DNA from: Selenomonadaceae bacterium UBA2897
GTDB lineage: Bacteria; Bacillota; Negativicutes; Selenomonadales; Selenomonadaceae
Direction: 5' to 3'
NCBI GenBank assembly: GCA_002350105.1
Contig: DEDT01000029.1
Span: 31,428-64,630, forward strand
Length of the DNA: 33,203 nt
Under the pieces are notes generated by a model. That model was not told the DNA's origin. It ran no database searches and saw only the letters and a list, made by a program, of their open reading frames with translations. The translations under genes and the position numbers were made by a program. Below are positions 22,506 to 29,485 of the stretch, piece by piece. Within the stretch, counting starts at the first letter, position 1; the number at the start of each line of letters is the position of its first letter.

Positions 22506-23968
22506 CAGGCATGCGCCTCCCTCGTTTTCGAGAGCAGATCCATCTTCAGCTCGTAATAGGCCGGCGTCATATCGAGATAATGCTTATGCGGGTTCTCGAA
22601 ACGCTGCTCCTCCTCCCAGATTTCGTGGTCGAGCTGTTGCTTCACATAGTCGCGAATCTCGCTGAGCTTCGGCAAGCTTTCTGTGCGCTTGCCCTGCCGC
22701 ACGTAGAGCTTGCGCAGGTTCTTGCAGGTGACATGCTCGAAGCTTCGGTTCTTCCACGGCTTCACGGGGTCGACATAGCGGAACGGCTTGCTCATGTCGA
22801 CGGGCTCACCACAGACCGCCAGCAGATCGGCCACCGCATGGCCATCCTCATCGTAGACACGATAGACATCCTTGAGACCTGGGTTCGTGATTTTCTCCAC
22901 GTTCTCCGACACCTTGATGCGCGGCTGGAATTCGCCATCCTTGCCCACGGCGGCCAGCTTGTAGACGGCGCCGAATACCGGCTCCGACTTCGCCGTGATC
23001 AGGCGCTCGCCGATGCCGAAGGCGTCGATGCACGCGCCCTGATTCAGGAGCGACGTCACCGTGAACTCGTCGAGGCTGTTCGAGACCACGATCTTGCAAC
23101 CCCTGAGATCCGCTGCGTCAAGCATCTTGCGCACTTTCTTCGAGAGGTACGCGAGATCGCCCGAGTCGATGCGGATACCCGCAAGGCGCTTGCCCATGGG
23201 TTCCAGCACCTCGTGCGCCACGCGGATGGCATTGGGGATGCCCGAGTGCAGCACGTCATACGTATCGACGAGCAGCACCGTCGCGTCGGGGTAGACTTCG
23301 GCGTAATGCTTGAAGGCTTCGTACTCGTCACCGTAGTACATGACCCAGCTGTGCGCCATCGTGCCCGAAATGGGGATGCCGAACATCTCGCCCGCCGTGC
23401 AGGTCGCCGTGCCCACGACGCCGCCGATGTAGGCCGCCCGTGCGCCGTACGTCGCCGCATCCATGTTGTGTGCACGGCGTGCGCCGAAATCGCTCACGGC
23501 ACGGCCATCCGCCGCACGGCAGATACGGCGCGCCTTCGTCGCAATCAGTGACTGGTGGTTGATCTCCGCGAGGATGGCCGTCTCCACGAGCTGCGCATCG
23601 ATGAGCGGTGCCACGACCGTGAGAATCGGCTCATTCGGGTACATGACCGTACCCTCGGGCAGCGCATAGATATCACCGTGGAAATGGAAATCCGCGAGAT
23701 ACTGCAGGAATTCCTCCGAGAAGATGCCCTGCCGGCGGAAATACTCGACATCCTCCGCCGTGAAACGCATGTTCTCGACGTACTCGATCACCTGCTCCAG
23801 CCCCGCGAAGATGGCGAAACCGCCCTCATCCGGATTCGCGCGGTAAAAGACATCGAACGCCGCCAGCGTCTCCTGATCGCCACCGAGGAAATAGCCATTG
23901 GCCATGGTCATCTCGTAGAAATCCATCATCATCGTGATGTTGCGCGCATCAAACTGTGTCTTTGTCAT
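22505..23968 (-). CDS. pncB: Nicotinate phosphoribosyltransferase
   Basis: First step of the Preiss-Handler salvage route: nicotinate plus PRPP to nicotinate mononucleotide. 487 residues. The family features are the N-terminal MMMDFYEMTMANGYF, RYFR-like FDVFYRANPDEGGFAIFAGL, the FGARRAHNMDAATYGARAAY segment, GTMAHSWVM and RIDSGDLAYLSKKVR. AAAGGGG lies about 9 nt before the ATG. First gene of a two-gene unit with aroE; a short palindrome lies in its promoter. Confidence 0.95.
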   Translation of the reverse strand: MTKTQFDARNITMMMDFYEMTMANGYFLGGDQETLAAFDVFYRANPDEGGFAIFAGLEQVIEYVENMRFTAEDVEYFRRQGIFSEEFLQYLADFHFHGDIYALPEGTVMYPNEPILTVVAPLIDAQLVETAILAEINHQSLIATKARRICRAADGRAVSDFGARRAHNMDAATYGARAAYIGGVVGTATCTAGEMFGIPISGTMAHSWVMYYGDEYEAFKHYAEVYPDATVLLVDTYDVLHSGIPNAIRVAHEVLEPMGKRLAGIRIDSGDLAYLSKKVRKMLDAADLRGCKIVVSNSLDEFTVTSLLNQGACIDAFGIGERLITAKSEPVFGAVYKLAAVGKDGEFQPRIKVSENVEKITNPGLKDVYRVYDEDGHAVADLLAVCGEPVDMSKPFRYVDPVKPWKNRSFEHVTCKNLRKLYVRQGKRTESLPKLSEIRDYVKQQLDHEIWEEEQRFENPHKHYLDMTPAYYELKMDLLSKTREAHA

Positions 23969-24016
23969 CAGGTTTTTCCCCTTTACCAGCTGTCAAAAAT
24001 GCCACATAACGCCTTT

Positions 24017-24045
24017 ATTATACTACCTGCCATTGGCAAAGAAAA
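24017..24045 (-). promoter_or_regulatory. Candidate pncB promoter with a palindrome in the spacer
   Basis: Minus strand TATAAT (24017-24022) with a weak -35 TTTTCT (24040-24045) at 17 bp. An 11-nt perfect palindrome TGCCATTGGCA (24028-24038) sits between the boxes, where a repressor could block polymerase. Leader of about 45 nt to the ATG. Confidence 0.5.
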
Positions 24046-24117
24046 GGGTACAGGAATGACGGCATTCTGTAGCGTTTGCACTATACGCCCCTTGCTGCGT
24101 CCGCTAAAATTAAAGCA

Positions 24118-24158
24118 AAAGCAGCCGCCCGCACATTCGTGCACAGGGCGACTGCTTT
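24118..24158. other. Long hairpin in the pncB-hsp20 intergenic region
   Basis: Stem of AAAGCAG/CTGCTTT (24118-24124 with 24152-24158) continued by CGCCC/GGGCG (24126-24130 with 24146-24150) and an apical GCAC/GTGC. On the minus strand it is followed by a T-rich stretch, but no minus-strand gene lies upstream of it to be terminated. The remaining intergenic DNA (23969-24330) holds the two divergent promoters; I see no gene in it. Confidence 0.55.
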
Positions 24159-24248
24159 GGGATATGAGGCGGCAATTGCTGCTGCTCTTCAATCGAGGGT
24201 AACATATTTTTTATTTTCGAACGTGGAGTCTGTCATCGCAAGGAATAC

Positions 24249-24277
24249 TTGCTTTTTTGCCCTTTGCCTTCTATAAT
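24249..24277 (+). promoter_or_regulatory. Promoter of hsp20
   Basis: TTGCTT (24249-24254), 17 bp, TATAAT (24272-24277), about 50 bp before the hsp20 start. A 15-nt perfect palindrome, CTTCTAT-A-ATAGAAG (24268-24282), is centred on the -10. No CIRCE element is visible. Confidence 0.6.
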
Positions 24278-24330
24278 AGAAGTATAAATATTGATTATCC
24301 TTTATTGCTATCGTTTAGGAGGCGATTGTG

Positions 24331-24774
24331 ATGTTTCGTGCAATTCCTTTCAATTTCCGCACCAATGCCAACAAGGGCCGCGAAATGCTGGAGAACGCGC
24401 TGGAGACGGCTGCGGACCTCTCCTGCAATCCCGTGGGCCGCGTAAGCGGCGCGCTGTTCCCCTTCCGCGTCGACGTCGTCGATACGGAGACGGCCTACGA
24501 GGTCTTCGCCGAGCTGCCGGGCTTCAAGAAAGACCAGCTCACGGTTTCCTATGATGATGAGAAGTACCTGCGCATCAAGGCGGAGCGTTCCGAGCCGGAC
24601 TACGAGGTGAAATTTCTCTGCCGCGAACGCCGCACGGGCAGCTTCGAGCGCACGTTCGAGATCGACGGCATCGATGCGGAGAAGGTACGCGTGAGCCTCG
24701 AGGATGGCGTGCTGCACGTCGTCCTGCCGAAACTCCCCGAGGCCATCAACAAGAAGACCTTCACCATCGATTGA
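24331..24774 (+). CDS. Hsp20 / alpha-crystallin family small heat-shock protein
   Basis: 147-residue ATP-independent holdase chaperone. The alpha-crystallin domain spans about 42-147: FRVDVVDTETAYEVFAELPG, then FKKDQLTVSYDDEKYLRIKA, RTGSFERTFEIDG and the closing GVLHVVLPKL. The ATG at 24331 has AGGAGG 8 nt upstream; the adjacent GTG (24328) is only 5 nt away. The C-terminal I-x-I motif common in the family is not obvious (the end is KKTFTID). It is convergent with the radical SAM gene; the stops are adjacent and its terminator lies inside that gene. Confidence 0.93.
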   Translation: MFRAIPFNFRTNANKGREMLENALETAADLSCNPVGRVSGALFPFRVDVVDTETAYEVFAELPGFKKDQLTVSYDDEKYLRIKAERSEPDYEVKFLCRERRTGSFERTFEIDGIDAEKVRVSLEDGVLHVVLPKLPEAINKKTFTID

Positions 24775-24775
24775 A

Positions 24776-26026
24776 TCAGTCCTCTACATAGTGACTGAAG
24801 CTGCCGATGACCAGCTGCGGAAATTCCTCGTGCAAAGTCGCGAGGAATTTTTTTGTGCCCACGCACGCGCCTTTGGCCTCCGGCATGATATCGAGAAAGG
24901 CATCGGGGTCGAGGTTCAGGTTGCGCACCTGGATCATCTGCACCGGCAGCTCGCGGAAGAATTCCTGCCAGGCTTTAAGCTCCTCCTCGCGGTCGTTGTA
25001 GCCAGGGAAATAGAGCAGATTCAGCGAGACGTAGACGCCGTGGTCGAGGGCGTAGCGGATGGAAGCCTTGACGTCTTCGAGGTGATAGTTCGCACGATAG
25101 TAGGCGTCGTAGCCATCGGGGCGCGCGCTGATGATGGAAACGCGGATGGAGTCGAGGCCCGCATCGACAATCTTTTTGATGCCATCCGTCCAGCCCGCAT
25201 TGGAGTTCATGTTGATCTGGCCCTTGCTGGTCTGCTCGCGGATGAGCCGGATGCCCGCCGCAATCGTGTCCGCGGCCAGCGACGGCTCGCCCTCACACCC
25301 CTGGCCGAAGCTAACGATACCGTCCGGCGCCACCGACAGGTGATAGACGCCGATCTCCGCCACTTCTTCCGGCGTAGGGCGGAAGGTGATGCGCGACTGC
25401 GGCGAGGGGCAGCACTCCGCCGGCTGCAGCGAAATGCAGCCGAAGCAGTTCGCGTTGCATACCGGTGACACGGGGATGCCGCACTCCCAGCGACGATAGA
25501 ACAGATTCTGCGCCGTGCAGCAATGCCACGTGAGCGAGCAGTGCCCGAGGTGCTCCACGAGGCGGTTGCCCGGCAGATCCTTCTTCGTGCGCTTGACAAG
25601 CTTTTTGAGCTCCGGCGTATTGTAATGCGCGGGGTCCCATTTGTCATTCTCGTCCGTGTAGACGGCCGCGCAGCAGAGCTCGTCGTGATAGACGACCACC
25701 GCCGTGTAGCCGTAGAGCGGCAGACGCTCTGCCCCCTCGTCACGCACATAGGCCGGCAGGTAGAGGCGCGTGTAGCCTGCGGGCAGGATGGCCGCCACCG
25801 CGAGACCTGCGATGGGCAGCACCTCACCCTCAGCCGTGCGTCCCACGGCCTGATGGTCCGGCAGCAGCATGAGGTCCGCCGTCTCAGGCAGCGGGATAAG
25901 GTCATCTGGCGTCAGCGGCACATTCTCGCGCCCCGTGCGCCCCATGCCCCCGAGTCCCGCCGCGTCGAGGATATTGCCGTCCTCGTCCGCGTAGACTGCC
26001 GTAATGCGCTCATCGAACTTCGCCAT
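24776..26026 (-). CDS. Cysteine-rich radical SAM protein of unknown substrate
   Basis: 416 residues. The radical SAM motif C190-x3-C194-x2-C197 (VCNANCFGCISL) lies unusually deep, after a ~185-residue N-terminal region that has its own cysteines (C118, C119, C163, C169, C170, C182). More cysteines follow (C205, C206, and C244 in FGQGCEGEPSL). The radical SAM barrel continues with INMNSNAGWTDGIKKIVDAG, SIRVSIISARPDGYDAYYRA and VSLNLLYFPGYNDREEEL. AAGGAG is 7 nt before the ATG. It lies downstream of pth, across a palindromic repeat. I recognise the fold but not a named family; the extra cysteines suggest auxiliary clusters or a metal site. Its last codons also form the hsp20 terminator. Confidence 0.85.
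   Translation of the reverse strand: MAKFDERITAVYADEDGNILDAAGLGGMGRTGRENVPLTPDDLIPLPETADLMLLPDHQAVGRTAEGEVLPIAGLAVAAILPAGYTRLYLPAYVRDEGAERLPLYGYTAVVVYHDELCCAAVYTDENDKWDPAHYNTPELKKLVKRTKKDLPGNRLVEHLGHCSLTWHCCTAQNLFYRRWECGIPVSPVCNANCFGCISLQPAECCPSPQSRITFRPTPEEVAEIGVYHLSVAPDGIVSFGQGCEGEPSLAADTIAAGIRLIREQTSKGQINMNSNAGWTDGIKKIVDAGLDSIRVSIISARPDGYDAYYRANYHLEDVKASIRYALDHGVYVSLNLLYFPGYNDREEELKAWQEFFRELPVQMIQVRNLNLDPDAFLDIMPEAKGACVGTKKFLATLHEEFPQLVIGSFSHYVED
24821..24854 (+). terminator. hsp20 terminator embedded in the convergent radical SAM gene
   Basis: Perfect 10-bp stem AAATTCCTCG/CGAGGAATTT (24821-24830 with 24841-24850), 10-nt loop, ending in a run of seven T (24848-24854) on the plus strand. 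It is 47 bp past the hsp20 stop. On the minus strand the same bases are codons for KKFLATLHEEF near the radical SAM C terminus. Confidence 0.85.
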
Positions 26027-26056
26027 AGCGTTTCTCCTTTTCTGGCAAAGGCCCCT

Positions 26057-26147
26057 CAGTCGGCTTTGCCGACAACTGCCGCTCTTTGCGATAGCCGCGC
26101 AGCGGCGTGGCTCTCCCCGTTGGGAGAGCTGTCACCCGCAGGGTGAC
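26057..26147. repeat. Four-hairpin palindromic intergenic repeat
   Basis: Four perfect stem-loops in a row: 26059-26073 (6 bp), 26094-26106 (5 bp), 26110-26129 (8 bp, GCTCTCCC/GGGAGAGC) and 26131-26147 (7 bp, GTCACCC/GGGTGAC). They fill the 136-bp gap between pth and the radical SAM gene. From memory, similar GGGAGAGCTGTCACC-type elements are scattered through intergenic regions of many Clostridia and Negativicutes; copy number here cannot be judged from one window. Confidence 0.75.
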
Positions 26148-26162
26148 TGAAAGGGTCTGCTC

Positions 26163-26750
26163 TTATTCTGTCTTCTTATGCTTCTTCGGGTTGAACTTGT
26201 TCATCGCCATATCCGTACCATCCTGCACGATGCACGCAATAGCCGGCAGCAGGTACTTGATAGCCTCCTGAATTTTCGGCGCATCCTCGGCAGAGAACGG
26301 TGCGAGCACATGGTTGACGACGGTCCAGCCCGGCGCCGGCCGCCCGATGCCGACGCGCACCCGCGTGAAGTGCTCGTCCCCCACATGGGCGAGGATGGAC
26401 TTGATGCCGTTGTGGCCGCCCGCACTCCCCTTTTTGCGGATGCGGATCGTGCCGCAGGGAATGTCCATATCGTCATGGCAGACGATGAGGTCCTCGGGCG
26501 CGAGCTTGTAGAATTGCATAAGGGGGCCCACCGCGCGGCCGCTTTCGTTCATGTAGGTCTGTGGCTTCACGAGCAGTACCTTCTCCACGCCGATGCGCGC
26601 CTCCGCCACCAGCGCCTCGCTCTTTTCGCGCCAGTCCGTTGCGCCCAGATGCTCTGCCAATGCGTCCACGAGCATGAAGCCCACATTATGTTTCGTCTGT
26701 GCATATTCCCGGCCGGGATTGCCCAGCCCTGCGATAATCTTCACTTTCAT
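26163..26750 (-). CDS. pth: Peptidyl-tRNA hydrolase
   Basis: Releases tRNA from prematurely dropped peptidyl-tRNA. 195 residues. The start MKVKIIAGLGNPGREYAQTK includes conserved Asn11, followed by the catalytic-histidine region HNVGF (H21). KPQTYMNESGRAV, CHDDMDIPCGTIRIRKKGS and GGHNGIKSI are also intact. The ATG at 26750 has AGGGG upstream; longer in-frame starts toward 26891 would add an unrelated stretch lacking a good site and crossing the promoter. The palindromic repeat and the radical SAM gene follow. Confidence 0.96.
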   Translation of the reverse strand: MKVKIIAGLGNPGREYAQTKHNVGFMLVDALAEHLGATDWREKSEALVAEARIGVEKVLLVKPQTYMNESGRAVGPLMQFYKLAPEDLIVCHDDMDIPCGTIRIRKKGSAGGHNGIKSILAHVGDEHFTRVRVGIGRPAPGWTVVNHVLAPFSAEDAPKIQEAIKYLLPAIACIVQDGTDMAMNKFNPKKHKKTE

Positions 26751-26810
26751 CCTTCTTCCCCTGCCAGCCGCATTTCTCACCGCAGCCCGCAGAACAAACT
26801 TCCTTGTCCC

Positions 26811-26839
26811 ATTATACACGACCGGACTGGTAGAAACAA
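26811..26839 (-). promoter_or_regulatory. Promoter of pth
   Basis: Minus strand TTGTTT (26834-26839), 17 bp, TATAAT (26811-26816), about 60 bp before the pth start. Confidence 0.6.
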
Positions 26840-27015
26840 CATGGCAGCCTGTGCCATAGTGGAAGGCGCAGACGCCGCCAGCATCTCCCACTGATCACTT
26901 CGCTACGATCATCCTGCCCGCCTCTAACTCTACTGTATTGGTATTGGTATTTTATCTTGGTATTGGTATTAGGCGTCCCGCAGCCCGCGCCACACAAGGC
27001 CTGCGGGAATTTTTC
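26840..27015 (+). other. Structured intergenic segment ending in a terminator-like hairpin (possible small RNA)
   Basis: No convincing gene here. Stem-loops: 26841-26857 (ATGGCA/TGCCAT), 26865-26876 (GGCG/CGCC), 26893-26912 (TGATC/GATCA). At the end, TCCCGCAG/CTGCGGGA (26977-26984 with 27002-27009) is followed by ATTTTT on the plus strand, resembling a rho-independent terminator although no plus-strand gene precedes it. A plus-strand small RNA would explain it, but no good plus-strand promoter was found. Confidence 0.35.
26936..26972. repeat. TATTGG short tandem repeat
   Basis: Two blocks of GTATTGGTATTGGTATT-like sequence separated by TTATCT, giving five TATT(GG) units. A/T-rich microsatellite in the pth-secF intergenic region; a slippage-prone site, function not evident. 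Confidence 0.7.
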
Positions 27016-27084
27016 GTGACAATATTCCCTCTTTTATGACACTATTGCGGCGCTATACCGACGTTATTGCGTCACCTAAATGAC

Positions 27085-27139
27085 TTATTCACATTTTGTT
27101 CACAGGATATCCACATGTTTATCAACAGAGTTATCCACA
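27085..27139 (+). promoter_or_regulatory. Array of five head-to-tail DnaA-box-like 9-mers
   Basis: TTATTCACA (27085-27093, consensus), TTGTTCACA (27096-27104, one mismatch), ATATCCACA (27107-27115, one mismatch), TTATCAACA (27119-27127, one mismatch) and TTATCCACA (27131-27139, consensus). All are on the plus strand; start-to-start distances are 11, 11, 12 and 12 bp, about one helical turn. The array sits between the secDF terminator and the pth upstream region. The consensus TTATNCACA is established for DnaA; binding here is inferred. Role could be DnaA titration, replication control, or part of an origin. Confidence 0.75.
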
Positions 27140-27151
27140 AGAAAAAGGCGT

Positions 27152-27183
27152 CAAAAAGGCTCTGCCACGCAGTGACAAAGCCT
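27152..27183 (-). terminator. Terminator of the tgt-yajC-fthC-secD-secF unit
   Basis: 12-bp stem with two G-T pairs (27172-27183 with 27157-27168), 3-nt loop, followed on the minus strand by TTTTTGA. It lies about 30 bp after the secF stop. Confidence 0.85.
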
Positions 27184-27211
27184 GAAAAAATTTTTATTCC
27201 GGGTATTGTGC

Positions 27212-28138
27212 TTATGCCTCGGCAGCCTTGGCCGGAGCCTTGTGCTGGTCGTCGCTGTGCTTGCGCAGCATGATCCAGATCGGGCTGGCGATGAAGATGG
27301 AGGAATAAGCGCCGCTGCCGAAACCGATGAGCAGGGCAAAGGCGAAATCCTTCGTCGTCTCGCCGCCGAAGAAGAAGAGTGCGGCTGTGGTGAACAACAC
27401 CGTAAATACCGTGTACAAAGAACGCGTGAGCGTCTGGTAAACGGAGGTGTTCACGAGCTGGTTGATATCGCCGCCGCGGCGGAAATGCAGGCGCATGTTC
27501 TCGCGAATACGGTCGAAGATAACGATGGTATCGTTGATGGAATAACCGACGATGGTCAGCAGGGCCGCGATGAACGAGGAGTCCACCTGGCGCTGCGTGA
27601 AGGCGAAGACCGCGAGCACGACGAGGATATCATGCACGAGGGCCAGCACCGCCGCCACGCCGAAACGCCACTCGAAGCGGTAGGCGACGTAGAGGATAAT
27701 CAGGGCCCAGGATACGACCAGGGCGAGAATGGCGTTCGTGATCAGCTCGCCGCCGATGGTCGCGCCGACCTTCTCCTGACGCAGCACCTGGAAGTCGCCG
27801 CAGTCCGCCTTGAGCGTATCCATGATCTCCATGCGCTGGTCTTCCTCCAGCGCCACGGTGCGCACCATGACGTTCTGCGAGCTGCTGGCATCCGTAGCCG
27901 TGCCCGAGGCGCCCTCGAGCTGGATGGTGCTGCCGCCGAGGTCATATTTCGTGAGGCTGTCGCGCACCTGCTGAATCGTCACCGGCTGCTCGAACTGCAG
28001 ATCGATGATGCTGCCGCCCGTGAAGTCGATGCCGAAGTTCAGCCCGCGCGTGGCGAGCAGGATAATACCCGGGATAATCACGCAGAGGGAAAGAAGGAAC
28101 CAGATCTTGCGATGACCCGCAATATCGAATTTATTCAT
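27212..28138 (-). CDS. secF: Protein translocase subunit SecF
   Basis: Membrane partner of SecD that uses the proton-motive force to assist Sec export. 308 residues, six membrane helices. Motifs: the first periplasmic entry LNFGIDFTGGSIIDLQFEQP, and ALLTIVGYSINDTIVIFDRI in the membrane domain. The ATG overlaps the secD stop (TAATG). Separate secD and secF genes, unlike the fused SecDF of Bacillus. Confidence 0.96.
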   Translation of the reverse strand: MNKFDIAGHRKIWFLLSLCVIIPGIILLATRGLNFGIDFTGGSIIDLQFEQPVTIQQVRDSLTKYDLGGSTIQLEGASGTATDASSSQNVMVRTVALEEDQRMEIMDTLKADCGDFQVLRQEKVGATIGGELITNAILALVVSWALIILYVAYRFEWRFGVAAVLALVHDILVVLAVFAFTQRQVDSSFIAALLTIVGYSINDTIVIFDRIRENMRLHFRRGGDINQLVNTSVYQTLTRSLYTVFTVLFTTAALFFFGGETTKDFAFALLIGFGSGAYSSIFIASPIWIMLRKHSDDQHKAPAKAAEA

Positions 28139-29424
28139 TACTTACCCTCCTTCTGCGCCGCCGGCTTGCCGCCTGCCGGCAGCAAGTCCTCTTTCTTCCA
28201 GAGCATATAGCCATTCGCGCCGTAGGCATTCGGATTCTCGAAAATCTTCGATGCAATCATGAGTTTCAGCAGGTACTGCGAAACCGTGATGGCCGTGAAC
28301 ATGGAGAGAAGCGTACCAAGGCCCAGCGTAATGGCGAAGCCGCGAATCGTGCCCGTGCCGAGGAAGAACAGCACGGCCGCCGCGATGAGCGTCGTGACGT
28401 TGGAGTCGAAGATGGTCGTGAATGCGCGCTTGAAGCCCGAATTCATGGCCTGCCGCAGCGTCTTGCCCTGAATCTGGTATTCCTCTTTGAAATGCTCGAA
28501 AATAAGCACGTTCGCATCGACGGCCATACCGATGGACAGGATGATACCGGCGACGCCCGGCAGGGTCAGTGTCGCATCGAGCAGATACAGCAGGCCCAGC
28601 AGCATCATCGTGTAAGCCATGAGCGCGATATCGGCGATGAAGCCGGACAGGCGATAGAAGGCCACCATGAACAGCAGGACGGCGCCGAGGCCGACAGCGA
28701 AGGCGAACTCCGATTTATCCTTGGAATCCTGGCCGAGGGACGGGCCGACCGTGCGCGTCTCGATGATGTTGACCTTGACCGGCAGGGCACCGGAACGCAG
28801 CACGATAGCGAGGTTCTGGGCCTCCTCCAGCGACTTTTGGCCGGAAATCTCGGCCTTGCCGCCGAGGATCGGCTCGCGCACGTTCGGTGCCGTCAGCGTC
28901 TCGCCATCGAGCAGGATGGCGATGGTGCGGCCGACGTTCTTCGTCGTGAGGTCGGCGAACTTCTTCGCGCCCTCATCGGTGAACTCGAGGTTGACGACGT
29001 TCTGTCCGTTCTGCTGGTTCGTCGCCGCCTGTGCATCCTTCAGGTCCTCACCGGTGAGGACCGTGTTGCCCTCCTCGTCCTTGAACTCGAGCACAGCCGT
29101 CTTACCGATGGTCTTGATGGCTGCATCCGGGTCCTTGACGCCCGGCAACTCGATGATGACGCGGCGCTCGCCCTCACGCTGGATGATCGGCTCCGTGAGG
29201 CCGAGGGAGTTGACGCGCTTCTCCATGATGGTTACCACGCGGTTCATGGCATCATCGTTGACCTTGGCTACATCCGTATCCTCAGCCTCCAGCACGACGT
29301 GCGTGCCGCCCTGCAGGTCCAGGCCCTGCCGGATGGAGAACGCCAGCGGCTTGACGCCGACGAGGAAGATACCGATGATAGCCACGATGCAAACGATGAG
29401 TTTGAAAAGACTATCTTTTCGCAA
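28138..29424 (-). CDS. secD: Protein translocase subunit SecD
   Basis: 428-residue SecD with one N-terminal helix (LIVCIVAIIGIFLVGV), a periplasmic domain and five C-terminal helices. Motifs QGLDLQGGTHVVLEAE and GIAGIILSIGMAVDANVLIF are clear. At ~430 residues it is the short form usual in Firmicutes (E. coli has ~615). No ATG: a TTG at 29424 is 9 nt after AAAGGG; a TTG at 29433 abuts the site and is less likely. Upstream fthC ends 61 bp before. Confidence 0.94.
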   Translation of the reverse strand: MRKDSLFKLIVCIVAIIGIFLVGVKPLAFSIRQGLDLQGGTHVVLEAEDTDVAKVNDDAMNRVVTIMEKRVNSLGLTEPIIQREGERRVIIELPGVKDPDAAIKTIGKTAVLEFKDEEGNTVLTGEDLKDAQAATNQQNGQNVVNLEFTDEGAKKFADLTTKNVGRTIAILLDGETLTAPNVREPILGGKAEISGQKSLEEAQNLAIVLRSGALPVKVNIIETRTVGPSLGQDSKDKSEFAFAVGLGAVLLFMVAFYRLSGFIADIALMAYTMMLLGLLYLLDATLTLPGVAGIILSIGMAVDANVLIFEHFKEEYQIQGKTLRQAMNSGFKRAFTTIFDSNVTTLIAAAVLFFLGTGTIRGFAITLGLGTLLSMFTAITVSQYLLKLMIASKIFENPNAYGANGYMLWKKEDLLPAGGKPAAQKEGK

Positions 29425-29485
29425 GAAATTCAACCCTTTCTAATGGATTCTGGTATTTGGGTAAAAGCAATATAACGATGGCTGC

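Noticed and set aside
24118..24158. Treating the long hairpin as a terminator of a minus-strand gene
   Set aside because: No minus-strand gene lies directly upstream; the nearest ends at 24776 beyond hsp20. Listed only as a hairpin.
24160..24330. CIRCE (HrcA) element before hsp20
   Set aside because: No TTAGCACTC-N9-GAGTGCTAA-like repeat is present.
26812..26997. Small minus-strand open frame upstream of pth
   Set aside because: It crosses the pth promoter and a microsatellite, with low-complexity translation and no ribosome site.
27085..27139. Calling the DnaA-box array a bidirectional chromosomal origin outright
   Set aside because: Genes on both sides run leftward, dnaA/dnaN/rpmH are absent, and no DnaA-trio or typical unwinding element directly follows the last box. 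Kept as a DnaA-box cluster only.
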